Assembly (NCBI RefSeq): GCF_023273855.1
Contig: NZ_CP096884.1
Span: forward strand, 1,550,001 to 1,614,000
Source: Seonamhaeicola sp. ML3
GTDB lineage: Bacteria > Bacteroidota > Bacteroidia > Flavobacteriales > Flavobacteriaceae
Length of the DNA: 64,000 nucleotides
Direction: 5' to 3'
This document shows positions 54,895 to 64,000 of the stretch, piece after piece. Below the pieces are notes generated by a model, which made no database searches, was not told the origin of the DNA, and worked only from the letters and a program-made list of their open reading frames with translations. The translations under genes and the position numbers were made by a program. Numbering within the stretch: position 1 is the stretch's first letter; the number at the start of each line of letters is the position of its first letter.

Positions 54895-55677
54895 ATGAAA
54901 AAAATACTACTTATAATATTTGCTGTTTGCATATCAACAATATCCTATTCGCAAGAAGAATCGGCTTTTGGAGATGGCGAATGGTTTAAATTCAAAATGA
55001 GCTATAGTGGCTTTTTAAAAGCTGGTAATGCTACGCTAACCGTTAGCGATGCTACCTTGGAGAATAAAGAGGTTTACCATGTTGTTGGTAAAGGCTGGAC
55101 CACAGGTATGATTAAATGGTTTTTTAAAGTAGAGGATCGTTATGAAAGTTACTTCGATAAACAAACCATTATGCCTTATAAGTTCATCAGAAATATAGAT
55201 GAAGGTGGCTACACCAAAGACATAGAAATAGATTTTGACCAAGAAAACAATAAGGCTTACGTAAATAACAAGAAGCATAATAGACAATCTGTAATCGATA
55301 CCAGGCCAAATATTCAAGACATGGTCTCAACGTTTTATTATCTAAGGAACAATATGGATACAGATACGCTTAAAATTGGAGATGAGGTTCGTGTAGATAT
55401 GTTTTTTGATGAAGAAAATTATGGGTTTAAATTAAAGTATCTTGGCGAAGAGATTTTGGATACCGAATTTGGAGATGTGGAAACCTTAAAATTTAGACCA
55501 TATGTAATGGCAGGCCGTGTTTTTAAGGAAGAAGAAAGTTTAACCTTATGGGTCTCGAAAGACAAAAATAAGCTACCTTTACGCATTAAAGCAGACTTAG
55601 CGGTAGGTTCCTTAAGAGCAGATTTAGATGCTTTTAAGGGGCTAAAGCATCCGTTTCAAATAGTAGTTAAACGATAA
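54895..55677 (+). CDS. DUF3108 exported protein
   Basis: 260 residues with signal peptide (~1-19, ending SYSQ). The rest is a beta-rich domain of the DUF3108 type: EWFKFKMSYSGFLKAGNATLTV, KVEDRYESYFDKQTIMPYKFIRNIDEGGY (shown in part), and RPNIQDMVSTFYYLRNN. The PQDMxSxFYYLR step is a family landmark. Function is not known; a lipocalin-like or LolA-like periplasmic binding role is sometimes guessed. Its stop overlaps the tryptophan dioxygenase start by one base, so they are translationally coupled, though a functional link is not obvious. Confidence 0.82.
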   Translation: MKKILLIIFAVCISTISYSQEESAFGDGEWFKFKMSYSGFLKAGNATLTVSDATLENKEVYHVVGKGWTTGMIKWFFKVEDRYESYFDKQTIMPYKFIRNIDEGGYTKDIEIDFDQENNKAYVNNKKHNRQSVIDTRPNIQDMVSTFYYLRNNMDTDTLKIGDEVRVDMFFDEENYGFKLKYLGEEILDTEFGDVETLKFRPYVMAGRVFKEEESLTLWVSKDKNKLPLRIKADLAVGSLRADLDAFKGLKHPFQIVVKR

Positions 55678-56603
55678 TGGGGTCAGATTCCAAAATTACT
55701 AATCAGCTCGAAGAGAAATACCAAAAAATAGATCAGGATTTAGAAGATCATCTAGAAGGTCTTCTGTACAGTAAACCAATAAATTATTGGGATTACATAC
55801 AAATTGATGCACTCTTAAATTTACAAATTACAAGAACAAGTTTTCCAGATGAGAAGGTATTCATTATGTACCATCAAATTTCGGAGCTCTTGTTTAAAAT
55901 GATACTCAGTGAAATTGAGCAAATAGCAGAAAACGACTCAATAGATGCTGTTATATTCACAGATAAAATAATGCGCATTAGCCGTTATTTTGATGTGTTA
56001 ACTTCCTCTTTCAGTATTATGAAAGATGGTATGAGTATAGAACAGTATAATAAATTTAGGCAGACACTTATTCCAGCAAGCGGATTTCAAAGTGCACAAT
56101 ACAGAAAGATTGAATTTGCATCCACCGAACTTATCAATTTAATCGATAAAAGATTTCGAGATACAATCGATAGAAATTCGTCTTACGACAATGCTTTCGA
56201 ACACTTATACTGGCAAGCTGCCGGTAAGGATTATAAAACAGGCAAAAAGACCTATACTTTAGCTGTTTTTGAAGAGCGCTATAAGGAAGAATTTATTAGA
56301 TTTACTAAGTTTTACGAAAAAAATAACCTTTGGTCTAAATTTAAAAGTTTACCAAAAGAAGCTCAAAAAGATAAAGATTTGGTTAAGGCGATGCGACACT
56401 ACGATTTAACGGTTAACGTAAAGTGGGTTATGGCACACTATAATACCGCAGTTCATTACCTAAATATTGGAGGAAAAACAACAGATGCCACCGGAGGTAG
56501 TGAATGGGTTAAGTATATGCACCCGAAGTATCAAAAAAGAATATTTTTTCCAGATTTATGGACCAAAAAAGAGATAGAAGATTGGGGAACAAATATTTTA
56601 TAG
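55677..56603 (+). CDS. kynA: Tryptophan 2,3-dioxygenase
   Basis: 308 residues. A haem enzyme that opens the indole ring of tryptophan to N-formylkynurenine, the first step of the kynurenine route. Family regions are NYWDYIQIDALLNLQ, DEKVFIMYHQISELLFKMILSEI (substrate and haem pocket), RFDVLTSSFSIM-like RYFDVLTSSFSIM, and IPASGFQSAQYRKIEF. The C-terminal stretch WVMAHYNTAVHYLNIGGKTTDATGGSEW (seen in part) is also typical. No other kynurenine genes are in view. It is coupled upstream to DUF3108 and overlaps the M23 lipoprotein gene downstream. Confidence 0.92.
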   Translation: MGSDSKITNQLEEKYQKIDQDLEDHLEGLLYSKPINYWDYIQIDALLNLQITRTSFPDEKVFIMYHQISELLFKMILSEIEQIAENDSIDAVIFTDKIMRISRYFDVLTSSFSIMKDGMSIEQYNKFRQTLIPASGFQSAQYRKIEFASTELINLIDKRFRDTIDRNSSYDNAFEHLYWQAAGKDYKTGKKTYTLAVFEERYKEEFIRFTKFYEKNNLWSKFKSLPKEAQKDKDLVKAMRHYDLTVNVKWVMAHYNTAVHYLNIGGKTTDATGGSEWVKYMHPKYQKRIFFPDLWTKKEIEDWGTNIL

Positions 56604-57874
56604 TTTTAGCATTTGCACTTGTTCTTTTCAGTTCTTGTAGAGAAGATAAAAAAGAGGTTACGGAGCAAGAAATTGCTGAGGTTAAAAAACCAGTAGATGT
56701 TTATGAGTTTGGTTTTAACTTAAATAACTACATCGTAAAACGAGATACAGTAAAGGCAGGTGAAAGTTTTGGGCAAATTTTGGAGCAAAACAAGATTGGT
56801 TACCCTAAAATTTTCCATATTGCCGAAAAAACTAAAGAAACTTATAATATTGCTAGGTTTTTTCAAGCAGGCAAGCCTTATACGATTCTCTGCTCAAAAG
56901 ATTCTTTAGAATTACCGGAATCCTTTATTTATCAACCAACCAAAGAAGAGTATGTAGTTATTAATTTCAAAGATTCCATTCATGCTTTTAAAAGCAGGAA
57001 GCCTATTAAATATGTAGAAAAAACGGTTACAGGTGTTATCAATAGTAGTATTTCTGAAACTTTAGATAATAAGGGTGTAAGCGCAGTTTTGACTAACTTG
57101 TTAGCAGATAATATTTATGCATGGACTATTGACTTTAGACGTCTTCAAAAAGGTGATCGATTCAAAGTCATTTACACAGATAAATATATAGATGATTCAA
57201 TTTATACAGGTGTGCATGATGTTAAAGCGGCTTATTTTGAGCATAATTCAGAGCCGTTTTATGCCTTCCAATTTGAAACAGATTCTGTAAAGGGGATTAA
57301 GGATTATTTCAACGAAGAAGCAAAAAATTTACGTCGAGCCTTTTTAAAAGCTCCTGTTAAGTTTAGCCGTATTTCTTCACGTTATAATTTAAGGCGAAGG
57401 ATTGCGGTTTACGGTTATAAAATAAGAGCTCACAAAGGAACCGATTTTGCTGCTCCTATTGGTACGCCCATTATGGCTACAGCTAATGGAACCGTTACTA
57501 AATCTGAACGAAGAGGAGGAAACGGTAATTATGTAAAGATTAGACATAACGCTACTTACGAAACACAATACCTTCACATGAAAAAGCGTAAGGCAAAAGT
57601 GGGCGATTTTGTAAAACAGGGCGATATTATAGGTTGGGTTGGTATGACCGGAAATACTGGAGGGCCTCATGTATGTTATCGTTTTTGGGTGAACGGCAGA
57701 CAGGTAGATCCATTTAAGCAAAAACTACCCGAAGCTAAACCCATTTCAGATTCATTAAAAACACAATATTTAAAATATATAAAACCAATCAGGGTTCAAT
57801 TAGATAATATTCCTTTCGATGATGAAATACTCGAAGAACCAATGGATGAAAACCTAATAACCCAGAATTATTAA
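56558..57874 (+). CDS. M23-family peptidase lipoprotein with variant HxC zinc site
   Basis: 438 residues from ATG 56558, which overlaps kynA by 46 nt. A TTG at 56582 would give a cleaner lipoprotein signal (MGNKYFIVLAFALVLFSSC) and is equally likely. The lipid Cys is in LFSSC. Residues ~60-125 resemble a LysM/OapA-like module (VKAGESFGQILEQNKI). The LytM domain has His292 and Asp296 (HKGTDFAAP) and PHVCYRFW at 370-377, where His371 is kept but the usual second His of HxH is Cys373. Cys may still bind zinc. It likely acts on or binds peptidoglycan in the periplasm, in cell-wall turnover. pgi starts 3 nt downstream. Confidence 0.87.
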   Translation: MDQKRDRRLGNKYFIVLAFALVLFSSCREDKKEVTEQEIAEVKKPVDVYEFGFNLNNYIVKRDTVKAGESFGQILEQNKIGYPKIFHIAEKTKETYNIARFFQAGKPYTILCSKDSLELPESFIYQPTKEEYVVINFKDSIHAFKSRKPIKYVEKTVTGVINSSISETLDNKGVSAVLTNLLADNIYAWTIDFRRLQKGDRFKVIYTDKYIDDSIYTGVHDVKAAYFEHNSEPFYAFQFETDSVKGIKDYFNEEAKNLRRAFLKAPVKFSRISSRYNLRRRIAVYGYKIRAHKGTDFAAPIGTPIMATANGTVTKSERRGGNGNYVKIRHNATYETQYLHMKKRKAKVGDFVKQGDIIGWVGMTGNTGGPHVCYRFWVNGRQVDPFKQKLPEAKPISDSLKTQYLKYIKPIRVQLDNIPFDDEILEEPMDENLITQNY

Positions 57875-57877
57875 CTT

Positions 57878-59497
57878 ATGGCATTACCAACAATAAACCC
57901 TACACAAACCAATGCTTGGAAAAAACTCCAAGACCATTACAATGAAATAAACGGTCTACATATGAAAGATTTATTTGCTCAGGATAGTGAGCGGGCAAAT
58001 AAATATACCATTACATGGGATGATTTTTATGTTGATTTCTCTAAAAACAGAATCACAGAAGATACCTTTACATATTTACTGGAATTAGCCAACGATGTAA
58101 AACTAAAAGAGGCAATAGAGTCTCAATTTTCAGGTGAAAAAATAAATCAAACCGAAGGTAGAGCAGTATTACATTCGGCTTTAAGAGCACCAGAGTCTGC
58201 TGTTGTTCATGTTGATGGAGAGAATGTAATCCCAGAAGTATTTTCAGTAAAAAGAAAAATAGAGACGTTTACTAACGAAGTTGTAGATGGGTCACGAAAA
58301 GGCTATACAGGAAAAGCTTTTACCCATGTTGTGAATATTGGTATTGGCGGTTCAGATTTAGGTCCCGCTATGGTGGTAGATTCTTTGCAGTTTTACAAAA
58401 ACCATTTAACCACATATTTTGTTAGTAATGTAGATGGGGACCACGTTAATGAAATAATAAAAAAGTTAGATCCAGAGACTACGCTATTCGTAATAGTGTC
58501 AAAAACGTTTACTACTCAAGAGACCTTATCTAATGCCAACACGATTAAAGATTGGTTCTTGAAATCGGCTTCAGAAGAAGATATCGCGAAGCATTTTGTG
58601 GCGGTTTCTACGAATTTAGAAGCCGTTCAAAGTTTTGGAATTGACCCCAACAATATTTTTCCAATGTGGGATTGGGTTGGTGGACGATTTTCACTTTGGA
58701 GCGCCGTTGGCTTATCTATCAGTTTAGCGGTTGGATATGATAATTATGCCAGTTTATTAACTGGAGCCAACAAGATGGATGATCATTTTAAAAATGAAGA
58801 CTTTTCAACCAATATCCCAGTCGTCTTAGGGTTGTTGAGTATTTGGTACAATAATTTCTTTGATGCCGAAAGTGAGGTTATTATTCCTTATTCTCAGTAT
58901 CTAAACCAGTTTGCGACATACTTGCAACAAGGTATCATGGAAAGTAATGGAAAGTGTGTAGACAGAAAAGGAAATGCTATAGATTATCAAACGGGAACCC
59001 TAATATGGGGTGAGCCGGGAACAAATTCACAACATGCTTTTTTTCAATTAATACATCAAGGAACAAAATTAATTCCTGCCGATTTTATTGGTTTCACAAA
59101 AAGCTTGTATGGTAACCAAGATCACCAAGATAAATTGATTTCTAATTTTCTAGCACAAACAGAGGCTTTATTAAATGGAAAAACAGAAGAACAAGTTATT
59201 GATGAAGGTGCTAAAGCGTCTATTGTTCCATTCAAGATTTTTGAAGGCAATAAACCAACAAATACTATTTTTATTGATAAACTTACCCCAGAAAGTTTAG
59301 GGAAGTTAATAGCCATGTATGAGCATAAAATTTTTGTTCAAGGTGTTATATGGAATATTTACAGTTACGATCAATTTGGTGTTGAGCTAGGAAAGCAATT
59401 GGCTTCTAAGATTTTGAAGGAGTTTGGTGGAGGTATTACTAATGCGCATGATGCTTCAACAAGTAATCTTTTGGCGCATTATAAGAGCAAGCGATAA
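57878..59497 (+). CDS. pgi: Glucose-6-phosphate isomerase
   Basis: 539 residues, normal length. It interconverts glucose-6-phosphate and fructose-6-phosphate in glycolysis and gluconeogenesis. Class signatures include [15 protein letters not shown] (sugar-phosphate site), [16 protein letters not shown], the catalytic-Glu segment [10 protein letters not shown], and [16 protein letters not shown] with the active-site His. The C-terminal [11 protein letters not shown] carries the signature Lys region. It begins 3 nt after the M23 gene, ending a four-gene run, and a terminator follows 35 nt later. Confidence 0.98.
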   Translation: MALPTINPTQTNAWKKLQDHYNEINGLHMKDLFAQDSERANKYTITWDDFYVDFSKNRITEDTFTYLLELANDVKLKEAIESQFSGEKINQTEGRAVLHSALRAPESAVVHVDGENVIPEVFSVKRKIETFTNEVVDGSRKGYTGKAFTHVVNIGIGGSDLGPAMVVDSLQFYKNHLTTYFVSNVDGDHVNEIIKKLDPETTLFVIVSKTFTTQETLSNANTIKDWFLKSASEEDIAKHFVAVSTNLEAVQSFGIDPNNIFPMWDWVGGRFSLWSAVGLSISLAVGYDNYASLLTGANKMDDHFKNEDFSTNIPVVLGLLSIWYNNFFDAESEVIIPYSQYLNQFATYLQQGIMESNGKCVDRKGNAIDYQTGTLIWGEPGTNSQHAFFQLIHQGTKLIPADFIGFTKSLYGNQDHQDKLISNFLAQTEALLNGKTEEQVIDEGAKASIVPFKIFEGNKPTNTIFIDKLTPESLGKLIAMYEHKIFVQGVIWNIYSYDQFGVELGKQLASKILKEFGGGITNAHDASTSNLLAHYKSKR

Positions 59498-59532
59498 GAT
59501 ACATAAACGTATACAATCAAATTTAAAGACTA

Positions 59533-59564
59533 GGTTCGGATTTTAAAAATTCGAGCCTTTTTTT
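59533..59564 (+). terminator. Rho-independent terminator after pgi
   Basis: GGTTCGGATTTT pairs with AAATTCGAGCC over about 11 bp with two G-U pairs, followed by a T run to 59564. It lies ~35 nt beyond the stop. Confidence 0.75.
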
Positions 59565-59909
59565 ATGAGTGCTTGTTGAATGTTTTGATAGTTTCTGCTT
59601 TGTTTATCCAATTTAGAATAGGGGCCGCTTTATAATTTTCCAAACCGTTTCAATCTGTATTATCTAGAAATTGAATTGACTTAGAAAGCGTTTTTTAATG
59701 TGGGTTAGTAAGAGGCTAAGGGCTGAAATAAAGTCTAACTTATAAAGATAGTGTACTAAACTGTATAAACAAAGAGAAAAGTATGATACTTACAATTTGT
59801 AACAAAAAACAAAAAAATAGAGAGGGTTTTTATCAATAAACATTTTAATGTGTATAAAAATTGTTAATTATTGTTAACAAATGCTTAACATTTAATGTGC
59901 TTTTATCCG

Positions 59910-59917
59910 TAAATTTG
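59910..59917 (+). promoter_or_regulatory. -7 element TAAATTTG for the TonB receptor gene
   Basis: Exact TAnnTTTG match 30 nt before the ATG at 59948. A TTG at 59871-59873 is 36 nt upstream, too far for the usual -33 box. Confidence 0.5.
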
Positions 59918-59947
59918 CATGACTAATTCAATTAATTAATTTTTCTC

Positions 59948-62494
59948 ATGAAAAAAACTACTCAATTTTTATTGTTGACTGTAGCTATGTTATTTAGCGC
60001 AACAATTTTTGCTCAGACAGTCTCAGGTACAATTGTAGAGGCTGGGACTAACGTTCCGCTTCCTGGGGCTAACGTTATTGAGAAGGGCACCTCTAATGGT
60101 GTGACTTCAGATTTTGATGGAAACTTTTCTTTAAATGCGTCTTCTTCTTCGGGAGAGGTAGTCATTTCCTTTATTGGTTACAATTCTAAAACTATTGCTT
60201 TTTCAGGCGATACAGATTTAGGTGTAATTACACTGGAATCAAGTCAGTTTGGTTTAGAAGAGGTTCAAATTATTGCATCGGTAGCTGTAGATAGAAAAAC
60301 TCCTGTGGCGGTTTCTACTATTAAATCTGCTGATATCGAATTAAAATTAGGATCTCAAGAATTTCCAGAGATTTTAAAAACAACACCAGGTATTTATGTT
60401 ACTAAAGCCGGTGGTGGATTTGGTGACGGTCAAGTTAGGATGAGAGGTTTTGGCTCTGTAAACGTGGCAGTTATGATTAACGGTATTCCAGTAAACGATA
60501 TGGAAAATGGTCGAGTATTCTGGTCTAACTGGGCAGGTCTTGGCGATGTTACAAGTACCATGCAAACGCAAAGAGGTTTAGGAGCAGCTAAAATAGCAGT
60601 GCCTTCTATTGGTGGTACAATTAATATTATAACCAAAACTACAGATGTAGAAGAAGGTGGTAATATAATCACTTCTGTTGGTAATGACGGGTATTCTAAA
60701 TACGGAGTAACATATTCAACAGGATTAATGGATAATGGGTTTGCTGCTACTGTTTCGGCAGCTAGTACTCAAGGAGATGGCTATGTAGATGGTACACAGT
60801 TTAATGGTGTGTCTTACTTTGTTAACCTTTCAAAAGAGTTCAACGATCAACATAAATTGTCTTTTTCTGCTTTTGGTGCGAAACAACAACATGGACAAAG
60901 ACAAAATAGACAACTTATAGAAACCTACAGAAATAGTGAAAGAGGTAGAAAGTTTAATGCCGATTGGGGATATTATAACGGACAGGTTACTTTCCAAGAG
61001 GATAACTTTTATCATAAACCTCAAATATCCTTAAACCACTACTGGAATTTAAATGAAAATACATCTATAAACTCCTCTGCTTATGTATCCTTCGGAACTG
61101 GAGGTGGTGGCGGTATTAGAGGTGTAAATAAGTTTACATTTAATGCCGACGGAAGTAGTGAATACAGAGATGGTCTTTATGGTCCTATCAACTTCGATAA
61201 AATTGCCGAAGAAAATGAAGCGCTTGGTGCCTTAGGTTCTGAAACTATTCTAAGAGCATCACGTAACGATCATAACTGGTACGGGTTATTAACAAACCTA
61301 AAAACAAATTTGAACGACCAAATGGTTTTACAAGTTGGTTTAGATTTTAGATCTTACAAAGGGATACATTTCCAAGAGGTTACAGACCTGCTTGGTGGAC
61401 AATACTTCTTAGACGATAATAATGCAAACAACCCTAATTTTGCTGCTGGCGTTGGTGATAAAATTAATTACGATAACGACGGGCACGTTGGTTGGATTGG
61501 AGCTTTTGGACAATTAGAATATGATGTAACAGAAAACTTCAATGCTTTTGTTGCTGCCGCTTTCTCCAATACTTCATACAGAAGGGTCGACCGTTTTAAT
61601 TATTTAGATTCAGATCCGCTTCAGGAAACAGATACCTATAATTTCATTGGTGGTAGTATTAAAGGTGGAGCGAATTATAGAATTGATGGAAATCATAATG
61701 TATTTGCAAATTTCGGTTATTTTGAAAGAGCTGCAGATTTCGATGCAGTTTTCTTAAACTTCAGTAATGATAACATCAATGACGATGCAGAAAACCAAAA
61801 AATAACAAGTTTTGAGTTGGGTTACGGATATAGAAGTGAAAAACTTGCCGCAAATGTGAACTTATACAGAACGCTTTGGAACGACAGAACAGAAATTGCT
61901 ACATTCCAACAACCTGATGGAACCCGAGCTTCTGCAAATATTCTTGGGGTTAATGCCATTCACCAAGGTATTGAGATTGATTTTGTTTACAAAGCAACAA
62001 ATCAGTTAAGTATTAATGGTATGGCTTCTATTGGTGATTGGAGATGGGATAGTAATGTAACAGATGTACAAGTATTTGATGAAGAACAAAACCTTGTAGA
62101 TACTGTAAACCTGTTTATCAAAGATGTACATGTGTCTGATGCCGCTCAAACCACTTTTGGGCTAGGAGCAAATTATAAGTTTGGTTTAGATACCAGACTT
62201 GTGGTGGACTATGTTTACAACGCAGATATTTATGCCGATTTTGACCCAAGTGACAGAAATACTCCTGGGCCAGACGCATGGAAAATGCCCGATTTTGGGT
62301 TATTCGATGTTGCCATGACTCATGGTTTCGATTTTGGGCCTTTTAGAGCCTCTTTAACAGCACGTGTTAATAATGTGTTCGATACTGAATATATTCCTGA
62401 TGCTCAGGATGGATCTGGCTCAACAGCCGAAACTGCACTCGTGTGGATTGGATTTGGTAGAACCTTTAATTTAGGTGCAAAACTTAATTTCTAA
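59948..62494 (+). CDS. TonB-dependent outer-membrane receptor
   Basis: 848 residues. Signal peptide ~1-22 (FAQ), carboxypeptidase-regulatory-like domain ~23-100 (VSGTIVEAGTNVPLPGANVI), plug ~110-230 (VKMRGFGSVNVAVMINGIPVNDMENGRVFWSNWAGL in part), and a beta-barrel ending GFGRTFNLGAKLNF. The plug phrase MINGIPVNDMENG is found in a set of flavobacterial receptors. No SusD gene follows; instead a 382-residue lipoprotein with internal repeats starts 12 nt downstream and is probably its partner. Ligand unknown. A promoter-like box lies upstream after a terminator, so this is the first gene of its operon. Confidence 0.93.
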   Translation: MKKTTQFLLLTVAMLFSATIFAQTVSGTIVEAGTNVPLPGANVIEKGTSNGVTSDFDGNFSLNASSSSGEVVISFIGYNSKTIAFSGDTDLGVITLESSQFGLEEVQIIASVAVDRKTPVAVSTIKSADIELKLGSQEFPEILKTTPGIYVTKAGGGFGDGQVRMRGFGSVNVAVMINGIPVNDMENGRVFWSNWAGLGDVTSTMQTQRGLGAAKIAVPSIGGTINIITKTTDVEEGGNIITSVGNDGYSKYGVTYSTGLMDNGFAATVSAASTQGDGYVDGTQFNGVSYFVNLSKEFNDQHKLSFSAFGAKQQHGQRQNRQLIETYRNSERGRKFNADWGYYNGQVTFQEDNFYHKPQISLNHYWNLNENTSINSSAYVSFGTGGGGGIRGVNKFTFNADGSSEYRDGLYGPINFDKIAEENEALGALGSETILRASRNDHNWYGLLTNLKTNLNDQMVLQVGLDFRSYKGIHFQEVTDLLGGQYFLDDNNANNPNFAAGVGDKINYDNDGHVGWIGAFGQLEYDVTENFNAFVAAAFSNTSYRRVDRFNYLDSDPLQETDTYNFIGGSIKGGANYRIDGNHNVFANFGYFERAADFDAVFLNFSNDNINDDAENQKITSFELGYGYRSEKLAANVNLYRTLWNDRTEIATFQQPDGTRASANILGVNAIHQGIEIDFVYKATNQLSINGMASIGDWRWDSNVTDVQVFDEEQNLVDTVNLFIKDVHVSDAAQTTFGLGANYKFGLDTRLVVDYVYNADIYADFDPSDRNTPGPDAWKMPDFGLFDVAMTHGFDFGPFRASLTARVNNVFDTEYIPDAQDGSGSTAETALVWIGFGRTFNLGAKLNF

Positions 62495-62506
62495 AAAACT
62501 TTGAAA

Positions 62507-63655
62507 ATGAAAAAAATAATTTATTTAATCACAATGGTTCTAGCGGTTGCTCTTGTAGGATGTGATCCGCTTGACGAAATTTTTCAGGATATTGATGCTA
62601 ATGCAGTGCCTATTTCTGGAGATGTAGAATTAGAATTGACCGATGAAGATTACGATGATTTAGGACTTAACTTTCCTAACTTCGGTTCAGAGGATCAAGC
62701 TAAAGAGTTAATACCTGGTTTGTTAGATGAGAAATTTCCAGCTTTAAAAGATAACTCTAGTGCTATAGTAACATACGATTTGTTCTTTCCTAAAAGAGAT
62801 GAGCGAAGCCTTATTAGATATGAGGTTACCGACCAGGATTACGATGATCTAGGCCATAGATTTGGTAATTTCGATAGAGAATCTGAAATTTTTGAGTTTT
62901 TAGAATGGAAATATCCTAGCCCAGCAGATAGAACACTCGTTTCTTTAACCTATGAGTTTTTTAATGGTAGTGTTAATGAATTCAATAACGGATACCTATT
63001 TATAAATGGTGCTTGGGAAATGATGTTAGGATTTACTGATGACGAATATACCCTAATGGGAGAAGGGTTTCCTAACTTTTCCTCGGAAGATGAAGCTGTT
63101 GCTAAAATTCCAATATTTCTAAAAGACAAACTTAAATTTGAGACTTACGAGGCTGGCGACATTATTGGTACCATGTACAAATTATTTGTTACCGATGTTG
63201 ATGATATTGATGGCGATGGTCGTACAGATGATAGAACGACTTACAGTTATGTGAAATACTTCATTTTCGATGGTGCTGAATGGGCAGAATATAATAATGT
63301 AATTACACAAGTGCTTCAGTTTGGTCATGATGGTACAACTTGGGTGCCAGACAATACTATTAAGTACACGCTTACAGGAGAAGATGTTGCCCTGATAGAA
63401 AGTTCTTTTATAGAGAAATATCCAGGACCTGCAGATAATGTTGGTTTCTTCGGAAGTTTTGATAGAAGATCAGGAAGCTCGAATTTCTGGAGTGACGATA
63501 TGCTGTTAGAGGCGTTTAATGTGGTTTTAGATACAAGAAACCCTGGTGCCGAAGACGGACAGAAGTATATTTTAACTTTTGTTGTTTACACAGGGTCTAC
63601 TGGTAATGAAACAAAAGCCGTTATCAAAGAAGGCGGTGTTTGGATTTACCAATAA
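62507..63655 (+). CDS. Lipoprotein with four internal YDxLG repeats, partner of the TonB receptor
   Basis: 382 residues from ATG 62507 (a TTG two codons earlier is less likely). Lipid Cys19 (ALVGC). Four related units of about 50-75 residues start near 42 (LTDEDYDDLGLNFPNF), 106 (VTDQDYDDLGHRFGNF), 173 (GFTDDEYTLMGEGFPNF) and 287 (YTLTGEDVALIESSF), each followed by a helix and a strand ending in VTYDLF-, LTYEFF-, TMYKLF- or LTFVVY-type sequence. The last unit has diverged. I do not recognise a named family with certainty. The gene lies 12 nt after the receptor, and a strong terminator follows, so the two form an operon. A surface ligand-binding role like that of SusD is plausible but unproven. 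Confidence 0.75.
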   Translation: MKKIIYLITMVLAVALVGCDPLDEIFQDIDANAVPISGDVELELTDEDYDDLGLNFPNFGSEDQAKELIPGLLDEKFPALKDNSSAIVTYDLFFPKRDERSLIRYEVTDQDYDDLGHRFGNFDRESEIFEFLEWKYPSPADRTLVSLTYEFFNGSVNEFNNGYLFINGAWEMMLGFTDDEYTLMGEGFPNFSSEDEAVAKIPIFLKDKLKFETYEAGDIIGTMYKLFVTDVDDIDGDGRTDDRTTYSYVKYFIFDGAEWAEYNNVITQVLQFGHDGTTWVPDNTIKYTLTGEDVALIESSFIEKYPGPADNVGFFGSFDRRSGSSNFWSDDMLLEAFNVVLDTRNPGAEDGQKYILTFVVYTGSTGNETKAVIKEGGVWIYQ

Positions 63656-63673
63656 ATTAAAAATACCTATTAG

Positions 63674-63706
63674 AAAAACCACCTCGTTTTTAGAGGTGGT
63701 TTTTTT
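63674..63706 (+). terminator. Rho-independent terminator after the repeat lipoprotein
   Basis: A 12-bp stem (AAAAACCACCTC with GAGGTGGTTTTT), 7-nt loop and T run, 18 nt after the stop. Confidence 0.92.
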
Positions 63707-63735
63707 CCTTAGGTTTTAATATCCTTTAAATTGTT

Positions 63736-64000
63736 ATGAATAAGTTAGTTGCTTCATGCCTAATTGCCGTTTTCTTTTCTTGTAGTAGTGGTGGAGATGA
63801 TTCGGTTACTCCCGAAGAAACACCTAAAGATGATGGTGTTCCAGTGGCTGTAAACGATACTGCGACCACTACCGAAGATACCGAACTCTTTTTATCTAAT
63901 CTTTTAGATAACGACACGGTTGTAGATAATGCAAGAGTAGAGTCTTTCGACAGTACCACAGCCAATGGTGGTATAGTAGTAGATGAGCGTACTCGCTATG
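63736..64000 (+). CDS. Lipoprotein with cadherin-like (Big_9-type) domain, 5' part
   Basis: Only the first 88 codons are inside the window; the gene continues to the right. A lipoprotein signal ends at a Cys in AVFFSCSSGGDD. A flexible acidic spacer (EETPKDDG) is followed by VPVAVNDTATTTEDTELFLSNLLDNDT, read here as the start of a cadherin-like or VCBS-type repeat (VAxNDxATTxEDT...LxNDT). Such repeats usually occur in tandem in long surface adhesins. Start ATG 63736 is 30 nt after the terminator. The full length and C-terminal domain cannot be seen. Confidence 0.75.
   Translation, partial: MNKLVASCLIAVFFSCSSGGDDSVTPEETPKDDGVPVAVNDTATTTEDTELFLSNLLDNDTVVDNARVESFDSTTANGGIVVDERTRY

Larger units (their letters stand above)
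59498..59947 (+). other. 450-nt intergenic region between pgi and the TonB receptor
   Basis: It holds the pgi terminator near the left end and a -7 box near the right end. In between is AT-rich sequence with no convincing ORF or RNA structure. A palindrome TTGTTAACAA lies at 59871-59880 and TTGTTAA at 59861-59867, which may be part of a regulatory site for the receptor gene. Confidence 0.6.

Overview
The window is a chromosomal segment of a marine-type flavobacterium (Bacteroidota, probably Flavobacteriaceae). This is inferred from AT-rich DNA, TAnnTTTG promoter elements, TonB-dependent receptors with carboxypeptidase-regulatory-like N-termini, a type IX secretion (T9SS) sorting domain, DUF4270 beside a half-length glycogen-synthase protein, a Cys-poor DksA/TraR-like protein, and an atpD-atpC pair away from the other ATP synthase genes. 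No rRNA, tRNA, insertion sequence, prophage or CRISPR array was seen.

Region 1 (1-19.3 kb) is the accessory part and the most interesting. Six closely packed + strand genes encode the end of an outer-membrane barrel protein, a caspase-DUF4384 protein, a tandem pseudo-caspase/caspase, a caspase-TPR protein, an RHS/YD-repeat protein and a TPR-CHAT protease. A WD40-propeller-caspase of 1722 residues follows with its own promoter candidate. A CHASE2 membrane sensor and a small FecR-like exported protein converge on them. All protease-fold proteins begin with signal peptides, so the system should act outside the cytoplasm. All five carry a short RGSK[AG]K-like motif (once as RGPKAK plus RGGKARGS), always in a linker, activation loop or N-terminal position. 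I propose these are Arg-directed processing sites linking the five proteins in one proteolytic cascade.

Region 2 (19.4-30.5 kb, - strand) holds atpD-atpC, a TonB receptor with an SGNH lipoprotein, glmS, and the half glycogen synthase with DUF4270. Region 3 (30.7-35.5 kb, + strand) holds panC, panD, a flippase-like membrane protein, an esterase-fold protein lacking its nucleophile, and radA. A 1657-residue T9SS surface protein with a 58-residue Asp/Glu linker follows.

Region 4 (40.8-49.8 kb) is housekeeping: ileS, a dksA-like gene, lspA, then on the - strand rimK, an AstE/AspA-family deacylase and a 5-formyl-THF cyclo-ligase, and on the + strand uvrC. Region 5 (49.8-59.5 kb) has a patatin-barrel protein, hmgA and HPPD (tyrosine breakdown), then DUF3108, tryptophan 2,3-dioxygenase, an M23 lipoprotein and pgi as a tight run. 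Region 6 (59.5-64 kb) has a TonB receptor, a lipoprotein with four internal repeats, and the start of a lipoprotein with a cadherin-like domain.
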